22,080 bases of DNA from IMG/VR virus record IMGVR_UViG_3300043452_000043, positions 1 to 22,080 of that record. One strand, 5' to 3'. Position numbers and translations under genes: made by a program. Below, one piece after another: positions 1 to 6,314 of the stretch (positions within the stretch are counted from its first letter, which is position 1; every line of letters begins with the position of its first letter). Source of the stretch: a virus. The notes under the pieces are model-generated. The model had not been told where the DNA came from. It made no database searches and saw only the letters and a program-made list of their open reading frames with translations.

Positions 1-101
1 ATAAAAAGCGCATCGCCAATTTCAGTTTCGTTAACAATGATGGCATCTTTGCGATAGCTGCGTTGAACCCCGATGAAGCGGCTCGCGATAATTTAGCCTA
101 A
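1..101 (+). CDS. 3' end of an unidentified rightward gene (partial)
   Basis: An open frame enters from the left edge (first full codon at base 3) and ends at TAA 99-101. It encodes about 32 residues ending NPDEAARDNLA. Too little is visible to name a family. It runs toward the phage late operon and is followed 16 bases later by a good terminator, so it is probably the true end of a gene. Because Mu-like genomes end just after the modification genes, it may be host DNA next to the phage end, but it could also be a rightward phage gene. Confidence 0.45.
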   Translation, partial: KKRIANFSFVNNDGIFAIAALNPDEAARDNLA

Positions 102-117
102 TTTTGCGCGATAAATC

Positions 118-153
118 AAAACCTTGCCACTTTCACGGTGTGCAAGGTTTTTT
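118..153. terminator. Bidirectional intrinsic terminator
   Basis: A perfect 10-bp inverted repeat, AAAACCTTGC (118-127) and GCAAGGTTTT (142-151), encloses a 14-base loop. On the plus strand it runs into six T (148-153), a standard rho-independent terminator for the gene ending at 101. On the minus strand the stem is followed by TTTTGATTTAT, a weaker T-rich tail, so it can also end the leftward late operon whose last stop is at 184. Confidence 0.85.
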
Positions 154-183
154 CATTTATGGGCGATTCTAAGCCTGCCGTCG

Positions 184-1305
184 CTATTCTTTGCCTAGAT
201 ACCTAAACCCTTGAACGGCTCTGAAGTGCCCACCATAGCCCGCTTTGGGGTTCACAAAGCCGCCCTTAGCGGCCGACTTGGCGATGCTGGCCATGCTGCG
301 GGCTTTGTTGTTGCCCACCAGATTAGCTGATACCTGCGTCCAGCTGCTCGATCGGCGTAGCGCCGTGGCTAAGCCGGGGTGGCTGGTGTGGAACAGGGTC
401 AGCATGGGCTTGTTGTAGCGGTTTTGGCCGGTACGCCACAGCTCGCAGACTGCGTCCAAGAATCGCAAGCCCACCCCGGCACCCTGCCATTGCGGCATGA
501 CTACAAGGCGGCAAGCCCGCGCTTCTTTCATGCCGGCCCTGGTACTCACGCCTACATGGGCTACGAGCTCGCCGTTGACCGTCGCTACATAGTTAGTGGC
601 CGCGATCATGTGGGGCAGCTTTAGATAGTGATGCGGCTCAAATACTGGCCAATGCCGCCAGTTGGTTTGCCAAAGCTCGACGCCCAGTCGTGGCCGCCGC
701 CAAAGTGACCCCCGTAAGAACTTACCGCTGCCGGTGTCAAACACCCAGTCCGGCTGTACCCAGTCCAAGATGTCGTAATGGCAGCTCAATAACACCACTT
801 GCCCCTTGGTGCGCCGCCACGCCTTGGCAAACGCGCCCGCGCCGATCTGGGCGATTTGCCGGTCGACGACGCTGCTGAACTCATCCAAAACGGCCTGTTC
901 TGGCGCTTCAGCGATCAGTCTGGCCAAGTTGGCACGGAACTGTTCGCCGTTGGACAGCACGCTGTATGGCCGCAGCCATGTGGGCACGCTGCCCAAGCCG
1001 ACGCTAGATAAGGCGGTTGTGACCTCGTCAAACGAGCCCTCAGGGGCGATGGCGTCTATCACGGGCGCATTAGTTGGCCATTCAGGCGCGTACAGGGCGT
1101 GTTTTCCCCACAAATTGCGCCCAATACTGGTCTTACCTGACCCGCTAGGGCCGACAATCACCCCGATTTGCCACGGTGCGCTCTCAAGGTCGATATCGGC
1201 CTCTAGGCTGAAATTAGCGCCCGTTTCGACATTGAACAATGACTTCACCCGCGCCGCGCGGTAACTGTTGAAATCGTCGCATTGGTGTTTAACGTCGATT
1301 TTCAT
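184..1305 (-). CDS. ABC-ATPase/GNAT fusion protein, candidate DNA-modification enzyme in the mom position
   Basis: The protein is 373 residues from ATG 1305, which overlaps the previous stop as ATGA and has an AAGGTGG ribosome site. The first half is a soluble ABC-type ATPase: Walker A GPSGSGKT at 52-59, signature LSNGEQ at 117-122, Walker B VLDEF at 139-143, a D-loop-like SVVD and a switch His near 176. The second half is a GNAT acyltransferase: an HHYL motif at 225-228 and the acyl-CoA loop QWQGAGVG at 272-279. No membrane segment is visible, so it is not a transporter. It is the last gene of the late operon, downstream of a Com homologue, exactly where Mu has mom. Mu Mom is a GNAT-fold enzyme that modifies adenine in phage DNA to block restriction. 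I infer a similar role here, with the ATPase possibly handling DNA access or substrate activation. The domain calls are firm; the DNA-modification role is an inference. Confidence 0.85.
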   Translation of the reverse strand: MKIDVKHQCDDFNSYRAARVKSLFNVETGANFSLEADIDLESAPWQIGVIVGPSGSGKTSIGRNLWGKHALYAPEWPTNAPVIDAIAPEGSFDEVTTALSSVGLGSVPTWLRPYSVLSNGEQFRANLARLIAEAPEQAVLDEFSSVVDRQIAQIGAGAFAKAWRRTKGQVVLLSCHYDILDWVQPDWVFDTGSGKFLRGSLWRRPRLGVELWQTNWRHWPVFEPHHYLKLPHMIAATNYVATVNGELVAHVGVSTRAGMKEARACRLVVMPQWQGAGVGLRFLDAVCELWRTGQNRYNKPMLTLFHTSHPGLATALRRSSSWTQVSANLVGNNKARSMASIAKSAAKGGFVNPKAGYGGHFRAVQGFRYLGKE

Positions 1306-1463
1306 ACGCAAACCACCTTGACCTTTAGGCCCTGCTTGGTCAGCCTACTATATAGAGCGCATTGGTGCATTTCGTCTCTGGCCGTGATGACTAAGCCGTA
1401 TTGCTGCCGGTAAGCAAAGCCGTTTTCACCGGGTCGGAGGCTTGTTTTTGGAGTCTTCGTCAT
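1302..1463 (-). CDS. Small 53-aa protein between com and the ATPase/GNAT gene
   Basis: This is a 53-residue ORF with a strong ribosome site (GAAAGGA, 7 bases before ATG 1463). Its start lies inside the 3' end of com, in another frame, and its stop overlaps the next start as ATGA. This tight coupling on both sides supports a real gene. The protein has a compact pattern (YGLVITARDE, then HQ.LYSRL..QG.KVKVV) that looks like a small alpha/beta fold; I do not recognise a named family. Its start is where Mu mom would start relative to com, so it is the first candidate for translational control by Com. Confidence 0.75.
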   Translation of the reverse strand: MTKTPKTSLRPGENGFAYRQQYGLVITARDEMHQCALYSRLTKQGLKVKVVCV

Positions 1464-1638
1464 GTATTGTCCTTTCAGACATCGACGCTCCAAGGCGCTC
1501 TGGTGTGGGGTTCTTGCCCCCAGGTGGGGCGACCCTCAAAGTGTTCATCACGCCGCAGCGTGGGCACTTAATTACTAAACAGGTGTATTGTCCTGCACCC
1601 AGCTTGCGCGAGCAAGCACCACATCTGATATCTTTCAT
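1426..1638 (-). CDS. com: Com-like zinc-finger translational regulator
   Basis: This 70-residue protein closely resembles Mu Com: it starts MKDIRCGAC and has two CxxC knuckles (C6/C9 and C25/C28, the second as KCPRC), which would bind one zinc. In Mu, Com binds the mom mRNA and opens its ribosome site so that the DNA-modification enzyme is made late. Here com is followed by overlapping frames for a 53-residue protein and an ABC-ATPase/GNAT fusion, so those are the expected targets. There is no clear Shine-Dalgarno sequence before ATG 1638. Instead one arm of a 9-bp inverted repeat lies just upstream, which suggests com itself is controlled. The C-terminal 30 residues are polar and probably disordered. 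Confidence 0.9.
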   Translation of the reverse strand: MKDIRCGACSRKLGAGQYTCLVIKCPRCGVMNTLRVAPPGGKNPTPERLGASMSERTIHDEDSKNKPPTR

Positions 1639-1786
1639 TTTTGCAAGTCGTTTTCACACGTTGAAAATCTGTTAGGCTCAACACGCTCTCGCGAGAGTGG
1701 CGTGTCTTGCCGACTTGCAGGTCTATTCTGCGATTAGGGGCTTGCGGCGGTGTTAGCGCACCGTCGCAGGTCGCCCGTCCTTTTAT
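1639..1786 (-). promoter_or_regulatory. Structured leader of the com operon
   Basis: This 148-base gap between the spanin stop and com holds several inverted repeats. TGCAAGTCG (1642-1650) pairs with CGACTTGCA (1711-1719), placing one arm 3 bases from the com ATG. Between them lie TTTTCA/TGAAAA (1651-1656/1662-1667) and a perfect 12-bp palindrome CTCTCGCGAGAG (1686-1697) flanked by ACACG/CGTGT. Further upstream GCGGCGGTG/CACCGTCGC (1744-1752/1759-1767) forms a stem with one mismatch. None has a T-run, so they do not look like terminators. I see no convincing -35/-10 pair and no GATC, unlike the Dam-controlled Mu mom region. Confidence 0.6.
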
Positions 1787-2263
1787 TTACTTCAACGCTG
1801 GCCAGCTGGCGGCGCAGTTGGTTTTGTCGGCAACATGCCCGTCAGCTGCTTTTGCGAGTCCTTTAGCCATGCCTCCAAGCTCTCCAAATAGCTTTTCGAG
1901 GGTATCGGCTCGTTCCACGCAGGTGCCGAGGGTATTGTTGGCGGCGCGGCTGTCACGGAGGGCGCTGCGCAGCCCGTCAAGCTCAGCGCCGACACGAGTG
2001 TCAACGCTAGCAATAGTCTGGCGGGTTTTAACGTCTGCGTCATTGGCTTTGTCCTTTTTAAGTTGGTAGGCACGCTCGGCTAGGCGTTTCACTTCTTTGG
2101 CCGCATCTTCAGCCTGGCTATGCTCCAGCTTGAGGGCGGCGATGCTGCCGGCCTGCAGCTTCCACGCGCCGGTGCCACCGAGCACACCGCCTGTGGCAAA
2201 GCACAGCACAGCCGCCCACATCCATGTGGTGCCGCCCGTGAAAAAGCTGGTAATAAGTCCCAT
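1787..2263 (-). CDS. Rz: Rz-like inner-membrane spanin
   Basis: The 158-residue protein has one N-terminal membrane anchor (about 14-34) and then a long polar helical stretch (about 38-125) typical of the periplasmic coiled coil of i-spanins. With the o-spanin it spans the periplasm and fuses the inner and outer membranes in the last step of lysis. The identification rests mainly on an Rz1-type lipoprotein gene lying wholly inside it in another frame. TAAGG before ATG 2263 is a usable ribosome site. It closes the lysis region before the com leader. Confidence 0.8.
   Translation of the reverse strand: MGLITSFFTGGTTWMWAAVLCFATGGVLGGTGAWKLQAGSIAALKLEHSQAEDAAKEVKRLAERAYQLKKDKANDADVKTRQTIASVDTRVGAELDGLRSALRDSRAANNTLGTCVERADTLEKLFGELGGMAKGLAKAADGHVADKTNCAASWPALK
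1792..2043 (-). CDS. Rz1: Rz1-like outer-membrane spanin lipoprotein, nested in Rz
   Basis: This 83-residue protein is encoded entirely within the Rz gene in a different frame. ATG 2043 has a good ribosome site (AAAAAGGA, about 7 bases upstream); a longer in-frame start at 2073 is less likely. It has a signal peptide of about 24 residues ending in a lipobox LTGC (22-25). The mature part is short and Pro-rich (APPTIPSAPAWNEP, PTKPTAPP), the hallmark of o-spanins. The full embedding is the same arrangement as lambda Rz/Rz1. Confidence 0.88.
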   Translation of the reverse strand: MTQTLKPARLLLALTLVSALSLTGCAAPSVTAAPPTIPSAPAWNEPIPSKSYLESLEAWLKDSQKQLTGMLPTKPTAPPAGQR

Positions 2264-2268
2264 AAACC

Positions 2269-2688
2269 TTACTGTGTCCCGAACTTCGGCACTAGCACAT
2301 CAAGCCCTTTGTTGGCCACATCAGGGTCAATCGCACCTCGACTGGCGTCAATCGTTGCCCGATAGTTGCCGCTCCATAGCCCGTAGACCGATGTGCCCAC
2401 GCCGCCCAGTGCCTTGAGTGACTCAAGAAACAGGTTTTGTGGCGGCGCAATGCCCATGCCGTTGCTTTGTTGGCCAACACCAGCAAAAGCCAGCGCCATT
2501 GCGGCCGCCACCTTCACCGTTGGGTCGGTCGAATTGCGTGCCACGCTGTCTAGCGCGTCATACCGAGTTGCCTCGGTTTTTGATTTCTCAATGTGCGTAT
2601 CGGCATATTTGGCGTAATCGGCCGAGGCGCAGCCAGTTGCTAAAGCCGCAACGCAGGCCATTACGGCCATCACAAGTAATTTCTTCAT
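2269..2688 (-). CDS. Small phage lipoprotein of unknown role
   Basis: The chosen start is ATG 2688, which has a textbook ribosome site (AGGAG, 7 bases upstream), giving 139 residues. The N-terminus MKKLLVMAVM...ALATGC is a lipoprotein signal with the lipid-bearing Cys at position 20. The mature part is helical at first and then Ala/Gly-rich (residues 60-105), with no catalytic motif that I recognise. It lies between a one-TM Pro-rich protein and the spanins, so a role in the envelope during lysis, or at the cell surface, is likely but unproven. Confidence 0.7.
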   Translation of the reverse strand: MKKLLVMAVMACVAALATGCASADYAKYADTHIEKSKTEATRYDALDSVARNSTDPTVKVAAAMALAFAGVGQQSNGMGIAPPQNLFLESLKALGGVGTSVYGLWSGNYRATIDASRGAIDPDVANKGLDVLVPKFGTQ

Positions 2689-2689
2689 G

Positions 2690-3226
2690 CTATTTCTCCT
2701 GGTTAAATGAACGGGAACGGGTGGCTTGTCTGCTCTCATAGGCCTGCTGCCTTGGGGTCAGCGGCATCACCAATTTGGGCTTTTCAAGGGATTCAACGGC
2801 CGCCATTGCGGGTACGCCTGGCGTAGGCTCTGGCGCGGGTGCCATCGGCTGGTAGTCTTGAAATGCGGGCTGCTTTGGCGCGTATGCATTAGTCGCGCCA
2901 TGCTTGGGCTGCTTGTTTTTACTGGCAGCAGGGGGCATGTATGCGATTTCGTCACGCGGACACTGATGTTCGTTGGTGCTAGAAGCAGGGCGCTGCGTCA
3001 AGGGCGCGGCTTCTGGGCTTACCACTCGGACTAAAGCCCAAAGTGCGACTAAAACAGCAAGCGCGGAAAACGCCGTTGTGTAGGGGTGTTTTTTGCAAGC
3101 GGCCAGAAAGCCGCGTCCGGTCTCACCGGCAAGCCAATCTTCACGGCTCACTGGCTCGCCCAGCTGCTGCGCAGGCTTCCCCTCAAATGCGGCCTGTAAG
3201 ACAGGGTCGTGGTCAAGTTGGTTCAT
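2690..3226 (-). CDS. Single-TM Pro-rich protein of the lysis region
   Basis: The 178-residue protein has a polar N-terminus, one hydrophobic helix (about 50-69, with AFSALAVLVALWALVRVV) and a long Pro/Gln/Lys-rich tail that looks disordered. Its start overlaps the stop of the holin-like gene as ATGA, so it is translationally coupled. By charge the short N-terminus is probably cytoplasmic and the tail periplasmic. I do not recognise the family. An accessory role in lysis or an antiholin-like role would fit its neighbours, but the sequence does not show this. Confidence 0.65.
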   Translation of the reverse strand: MNQLDHDPVLQAAFEGKPAQQLGEPVSREDWLAGETGRGFLAACKKHPYTTAFSALAVLVALWALVRVVSPEAAPLTQRPASSTNEHQCPRDEIAYMPPAASKNKQPKHGATNAYAPKQPAFQDYQPMAPAPEPTPGVPAMAAVESLEKPKLVMPLTPRQQAYESRQATRSRSFNQEK

Positions 3227-3408
3227 GGTTTAACCTCTTTTTGAATGCTCTTTTGAGTCACATTTGCGCCTAAATAGCCAAAAAATGTGGGGAGTACCAA
3301 AGCAATAAATCCGGCTTCGGTCAAACGGTTTATGGCGAACATCGCCGCATAAAAAAGAGATAGCCCGACTGCAAACCACAATTTCCGGCCGGCTTTCTTG
3401 AAGTTCAT
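3223..3408 (-). CDS. Putative small holin
   Basis: The 61-residue protein starts at ATG 3408, overlapping the endolysin stop (ATGA). It has a basic N-terminus (NFKKAGRK), two hydrophobic segments (about 10-26 and 32-50) and a charged C-terminus. Size and layout fit a two-TM holin, and it lies directly next to the endolysin gene, the usual partner. No family signature was recognised, so an antiholin or another small membrane protein is possible. Confidence 0.55.
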   Translation of the reverse strand: MNFKKAGRKLWFAVGLSLFYAAMFAINRLTEAGFIALVLPTFFGYLGANVTQKSIQKEVKP

Positions 3409-4358
3409 GCCAGCCACCGCTTGTACTTGGCGCTGCGCACCAGCACCACATCGCGCACGTGGTGCCGGTTGATATCGCAAGCGCTGCGCTGGCCATACAA
3501 AGCCGATCGGCTTTTGAGGCAATGCAGTTCAACGTGGTTAAACCAGCGCTGCGGGTTGCAGCCAGCACTCAGCCCACAGGCGCGGCGTTCGTTTTGGACA
3601 CCGCCCATGCCGCCGTTGTAGCCGGCATCGGCAAAGTTCAAACGCTCCATCGGGTCGGCCACCATGCGCAGCGCCTTGAAGTTGTCCAGGCTTTTCAGCA
3701 CCACGGCACGCAGCTGGTAATCCGGCCGCTGGTAAGCGTTGCTCCAGCTCCAGCCGCCCAGCGCCGGGTGCGCCGATCGCATCTCAGCCAGGGCGTCAAA
3801 GCGCAAGCCGCCGTCTTTGCGGTAAGCACGGGTGATTTGGCCAAAGCCTGCGCCTTCCTCGCGCTTTGTTTTCAGCTGCGCGGCCGGGCTCCAGCATGAG
3901 CGAACGCGTGGGCAGGCAGATTCGTGGTCAACCAAACCGCCCAGCTGCTCAGGCGCGGGGTGTTGCGGCCAGTATTTGACCTGCTCGGCCTTCAGCACTG
4001 GCAAATATGGCAGCGCCTGCTTGGGCACTTCCTGCGCGTTAACCACCCCAACAAACAAATAAACCAAGCCAAAAAAAATGATGCCTTTGTAAATCAAAGC
4101 CCGACCGGCTCCCTCTGGCGTCTCCTTAGCCTTTTGCAGCATGGCTTGCGTGTCGCCCTCCGGGTAATCGTTCCATGCCTTTGTAGCCCAATAGACAAAT
4201 GCCAATACCACCAAGCCGCGAGAGATACGCAGCGCCCATGTGATCTCATCCGCCCCGAATGGCAGAGCGTAAATAAAACCGTAATCCGGGTTGGTTGACA
4301 GCAAGGCAATCAGCGTGAGTATCGCGCCGCCAAAGATGAATTTATATCTAAATCTCAT
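3405..4358 (-). CDS. Membrane-anchored lytic transglycosylase (phage endolysin)
   Basis: This 317-residue protein has a strong ribosome site (AAAGGAG before ATG 4358). Residues 1-106 hold three hydrophobic segments (about 6-20, 47-58, 91-106). From about 120 on is an SLT/lysozyme-like domain: likely catalytic Glu146 in DHES, then CWSPAAQLKT, GFGQIT at 171-176 and YNGG at 247-250, an order typical of lytic transglycosylases. The domain has six cysteines (149, 155, 261, 267, 280, 294), suggesting disulfides and a periplasmic location, which agrees with three TM segments and a cytoplasmic N-terminus. The enzyme would cut peptidoglycan at lysis. An endolysin fused to a multi-TM region is less usual than a soluble or single-anchor one. 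Confidence 0.85.
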   Translation of the reverse strand: MRFRYKFIFGGAILTLIALLSTNPDYGFIYALPFGADEITWALRISRGLVVLAFVYWATKAWNDYPEGDTQAMLQKAKETPEGAGRALIYKGIIFFGLVYLFVGVVNAQEVPKQALPYLPVLKAEQVKYWPQHPAPEQLGGLVDHESACPRVRSCWSPAAQLKTKREEGAGFGQITRAYRKDGGLRFDALAEMRSAHPALGGWSWSNAYQRPDYQLRAVVLKSLDNFKALRMVADPMERLNFADAGYNGGMGGVQNERRACGLSAGCNPQRWFNHVELHCLKSRSALYGQRSACDINRHHVRDVVLVRSAKYKRWLA

Positions 4359-4369
4359 AAATAACTCCT

Positions 4370-4858
4370 TTAGTCTTTGAAAAATTCATCGGTTACGTCG
4401 CGTGCGCCCGGCATCGACATGGCAATCGCCCAAAACTTGGCCGGTGGGTATTGCTTTGACTCTTGAATGAACGGCTCACCCGTGGCGTTGTTGCAAAAGT
4501 ACTTGCCCGTTTGGCCAGTCACGAAAAAGATGATGGAGCCCACCGCGCCAAGCCAGTCGTATTGGCAACCCAGCCGAGCCAAGAACCACGCGCAAGCAAT
4601 AGCCACATCCCACAACGGCACGTCGGCCGCAATCCAGTTGCCCTTGGTCAAGGCAATGTTTTCTTTGATGCGTACGCCTTTGTCACGCGCCGAGCTGCTC
4701 GCGATCGTGCAGCTCTTGTAGTTGTTGCCAGCTAACACCGATTCCGTGTGCGTCACCCGCTTGTAAGCGCCACGCTGCCCCGCCCGCGTCAGCGCCCAGC
4801 CAAGGCGCACGGGTAGCGTGTCCTTGTCGTGGTTGCCGATGTAGCCGAGGATGATCAT
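4370..4858 (-). CDS. Permuted NlpC/P60 (YiiX-like) cysteine-hydrolase candidate
   Basis: The 162-residue protein is taken from ATG 4858, which lies 2 bases after the previous stop; an in-frame ATG 4885 would overlap that gene more. Visible landmarks fit a circularly permuted papain-like fold: an early His in VTHTES (H37), a middle YDWLGA (100-105) and a late Cys in KYFCNN (C122). In related proteins the Cys is often followed by Ser-Glu; here it is Asn-Asn. Such proteins cleave peptide or amide bonds, often in the cell wall or lipids. The position just upstream of the endolysin gene, after the tail-fibre genes, suggests an accessory lysis or entry enzyme. The fold assignment is by motif only. 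Confidence 0.55.
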   Translation of the reverse strand: MIILGYIGNHDKDTLPVRLGWALTRAGQRGAYKRVTHTESVLAGNNYKSCTIASSSARDKGVRIKENIALTKGNWIAADVPLWDVAIACAWFLARLGCQYDWLGAVGSIIFFVTGQTGKYFCNNATGEPFIQESKQYPPAKFWAIAMSMPGARDVTDEFFKD

Positions 4859-4860
4859 CT

Positions 4861-5367
4861 TTAAGCGCCGTAAATGACAGGCCAACCGCCTGTGAAGCTA
4901 TAAGCAGCCGGATCAGCGCTCGCCTCCATTGCCGCCTTGTGCACCTCACAAGCCGTAAATATTGCGATATCAGAGGCCGCCGCCGTGCCAAAGATTTGAC
5001 CGGCCAGCGTCTGTGTCATCACGACAAACGAGCCGTCCATCGTCTTCCACGGCGTGTTGGCCGGCATGTTCGCGCCCAGCATCACCAGCCCCATTTGCTG
5101 GGTGCGGCTGAACGTGTCGGAGTGGTACCACTTCGTGCCGACTTTGTAGCCGCCGGTTTGGATGCGACGGTCGCGCTCTACTTTGATGCGATTCCACGCC
5201 AAAGAGATAGCGGACGGCTGTGCAGCCAAAAATGCCACTACCAGCGGGTCAGTCGCGTCCAGAAATGTAGGGCGGCGGTCTTCATGAACCGCCATTAAAG
5301 CAATGTACTCGTCTGAATCTTCCGCAACGGCACGGTAACCTAAAAATGCATCTGCTAAATATTTCAT
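4861..5367 (-). CDS. DUF4376 protein, probable tail-fibre assembly partner
   Basis: The C-terminal two thirds of this 168-residue protein match the DUF4376 pattern: a WNRIKVERDRRIQ helix, then GYKVGTKWYHSD, a TWKTMDGSFV-type turn and a final helix. Proteins with this domain are common directly downstream of phage tail-fibre genes and are thought to help the fibre fold or attach. That is the position here, 11 bases after the fibre stop. The N-terminal 50 residues are short and variable. The family call is reasonably sure; the chaperone role is by context. Confidence 0.7.
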   Translation of the reverse strand: MKYLADAFLGYRAVAEDSDEYIALMAVHEDRRPTFLDATDPLVVAFLAAQPSAISLAWNRIKVERDRRIQTGGYKVGTKWYHSDTFSRTQQMGLVMLGANMPANTPWKTMDGSFVVMTQTLAGQIFGTAAASDIAIFTACEVHKAAMEASADPAAYSFTGGWPVIYGA

Positions 5368-5378
5368 AAATTTAAGCC

Positions 5379-6296
5379 TTAATCGATGTATGAAAGGGAG
5401 TGCATCGCGCTAATTTGTCCGCAGTTACTGCCGGTTGCGATGAAAGTGAGAACGTCGTTTTCAGCTACTGCGTGAATGGCTGATGTGGTCACATCCATAC
5501 CCTCTACAACGCTAACGCGTGCGTTAGTCATATAACGGGTAGGACCGCCATTTTTATAAATGGCGCACTGCAAATAAGAACCGCCACCCCCGCCGAGGGC
5601 TGACGTGTAAAAATGCGCAGAAATCGTTCCAGCGCGGTGCGCGGTGTAGGTAAAAATTGTGACGGTTTGGTTGCCGTTGGCAGTGGTGTAGGCGATGTCC
5701 GCGAGCTTGTAACGGTTCGCCACCACACGCCACGTGTTATCTAGGTACATCCAAACCTCGCCCAACGCACTCTTGTACACGTTGTACGGCAATGCCAAGG
5801 TCGGTGCGGCAATGTTCATTGGCGCCATTGATGGACCGCCGTTCGGGCATACTGCTGCGCTGAAGCGGATGCCTTTATTAAAAACGTAGGTGTCAAACTC
5901 GTTTTTGAGCAAATACGCGGCCAAATCAGTATCCAGCGCGTACTGGTTCAACACGCCAGAAATGATGTAATCGTTTAAATAAGCCAACAATTCGTCAGCG
6001 GTGTAGCCCCATCGAATCCACTTTGTTGGGTCAGTACCGGGCTCAATATCAGCGTTGGCGACCTTGCTTTTCCACGTTGTGCCGCCGTGCTGCACATAGG
6101 CGTGCGCAGGGTATTCGTTACCCGCCCCTGGCCGCCAAGGCGTCACATTGCGCATACGCTGGTAGTGTGTTCGATTCGCCAATGCGATCGGCGCTTTGTT
6201 GTCCGGGCCATCTACCCCGCCCAGAACCGGGTCGGTTACCGCCAAAAGGTAGACGCCTTCTGGGTAGTGGTCGTTCGTTTGTGCAATATCAGTCAT
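5379..6296 (-). CDS. Short tail fibre / receptor-binding protein
   Basis: The 305-residue protein directly follows baseplate gene I, where P2-like phages encode the fibre (H). The N-terminal 110 residues (HYPEGVYLLAVTDPVLGG..., then a chitin-binding-like VQHGGTTWKSKV motif) look like a baseplate-attachment or carbohydrate module. A helical stretch follows (about 95-135), then a beta-rich C-terminal domain (about 165-305) with a Gly run (GGGGGS) that resembles C1q/TNF-like fibre heads. It likely sets host range. It is short for a fibre and has no visible invertible cassette beside it. Confidence 0.75.
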   Translation of the reverse strand: MTDIAQTNDHYPEGVYLLAVTDPVLGGVDGPDNKAPIALANRTHYQRMRNVTPWRPGAGNEYPAHAYVQHGGTTWKSKVANADIEPGTDPTKWIRWGYTADELLAYLNDYIISGVLNQYALDTDLAAYLLKNEFDTYVFNKGIRFSAAVCPNGGPSMAPMNIAAPTLALPYNVYKSALGEVWMYLDNTWRVVANRYKLADIAYTTANGNQTVTIFTYTAHRAGTISAHFYTSALGGGGGSYLQCAIYKNGGPTRYMTNARVSVVEGMDVTTSAIHAVAENDVLTFIATGSNCGQISAMHSLSYID

Positions 6297-6314
6297 GGGG
6301 AAATAGCTCCAAAA

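Noticed and set aside
103-125. Resemblance to a MuA end-binding site (ATAAAT with flanking A/T and CG)
   Set aside because: The match is partial and the orientation is wrong for the phage right end. It is better explained by AT-rich sequence beside the terminator.
616-626. GCTTTAGATA, a 10-base match to the repeated 24-bp element
   Set aside because: It lies in the coding region of the ATPase/GNAT gene and lacks the rest of the element and the inverted repeat. Likely chance.
1744-1767. Stem GCGGCGGTG/CACCGTCGC as a terminator of the lysis genes
   Set aside because: No T-run follows on the minus strand and the com cassette must be reached by late transcription or its own promoter, so I list it only as part of the structured leader.
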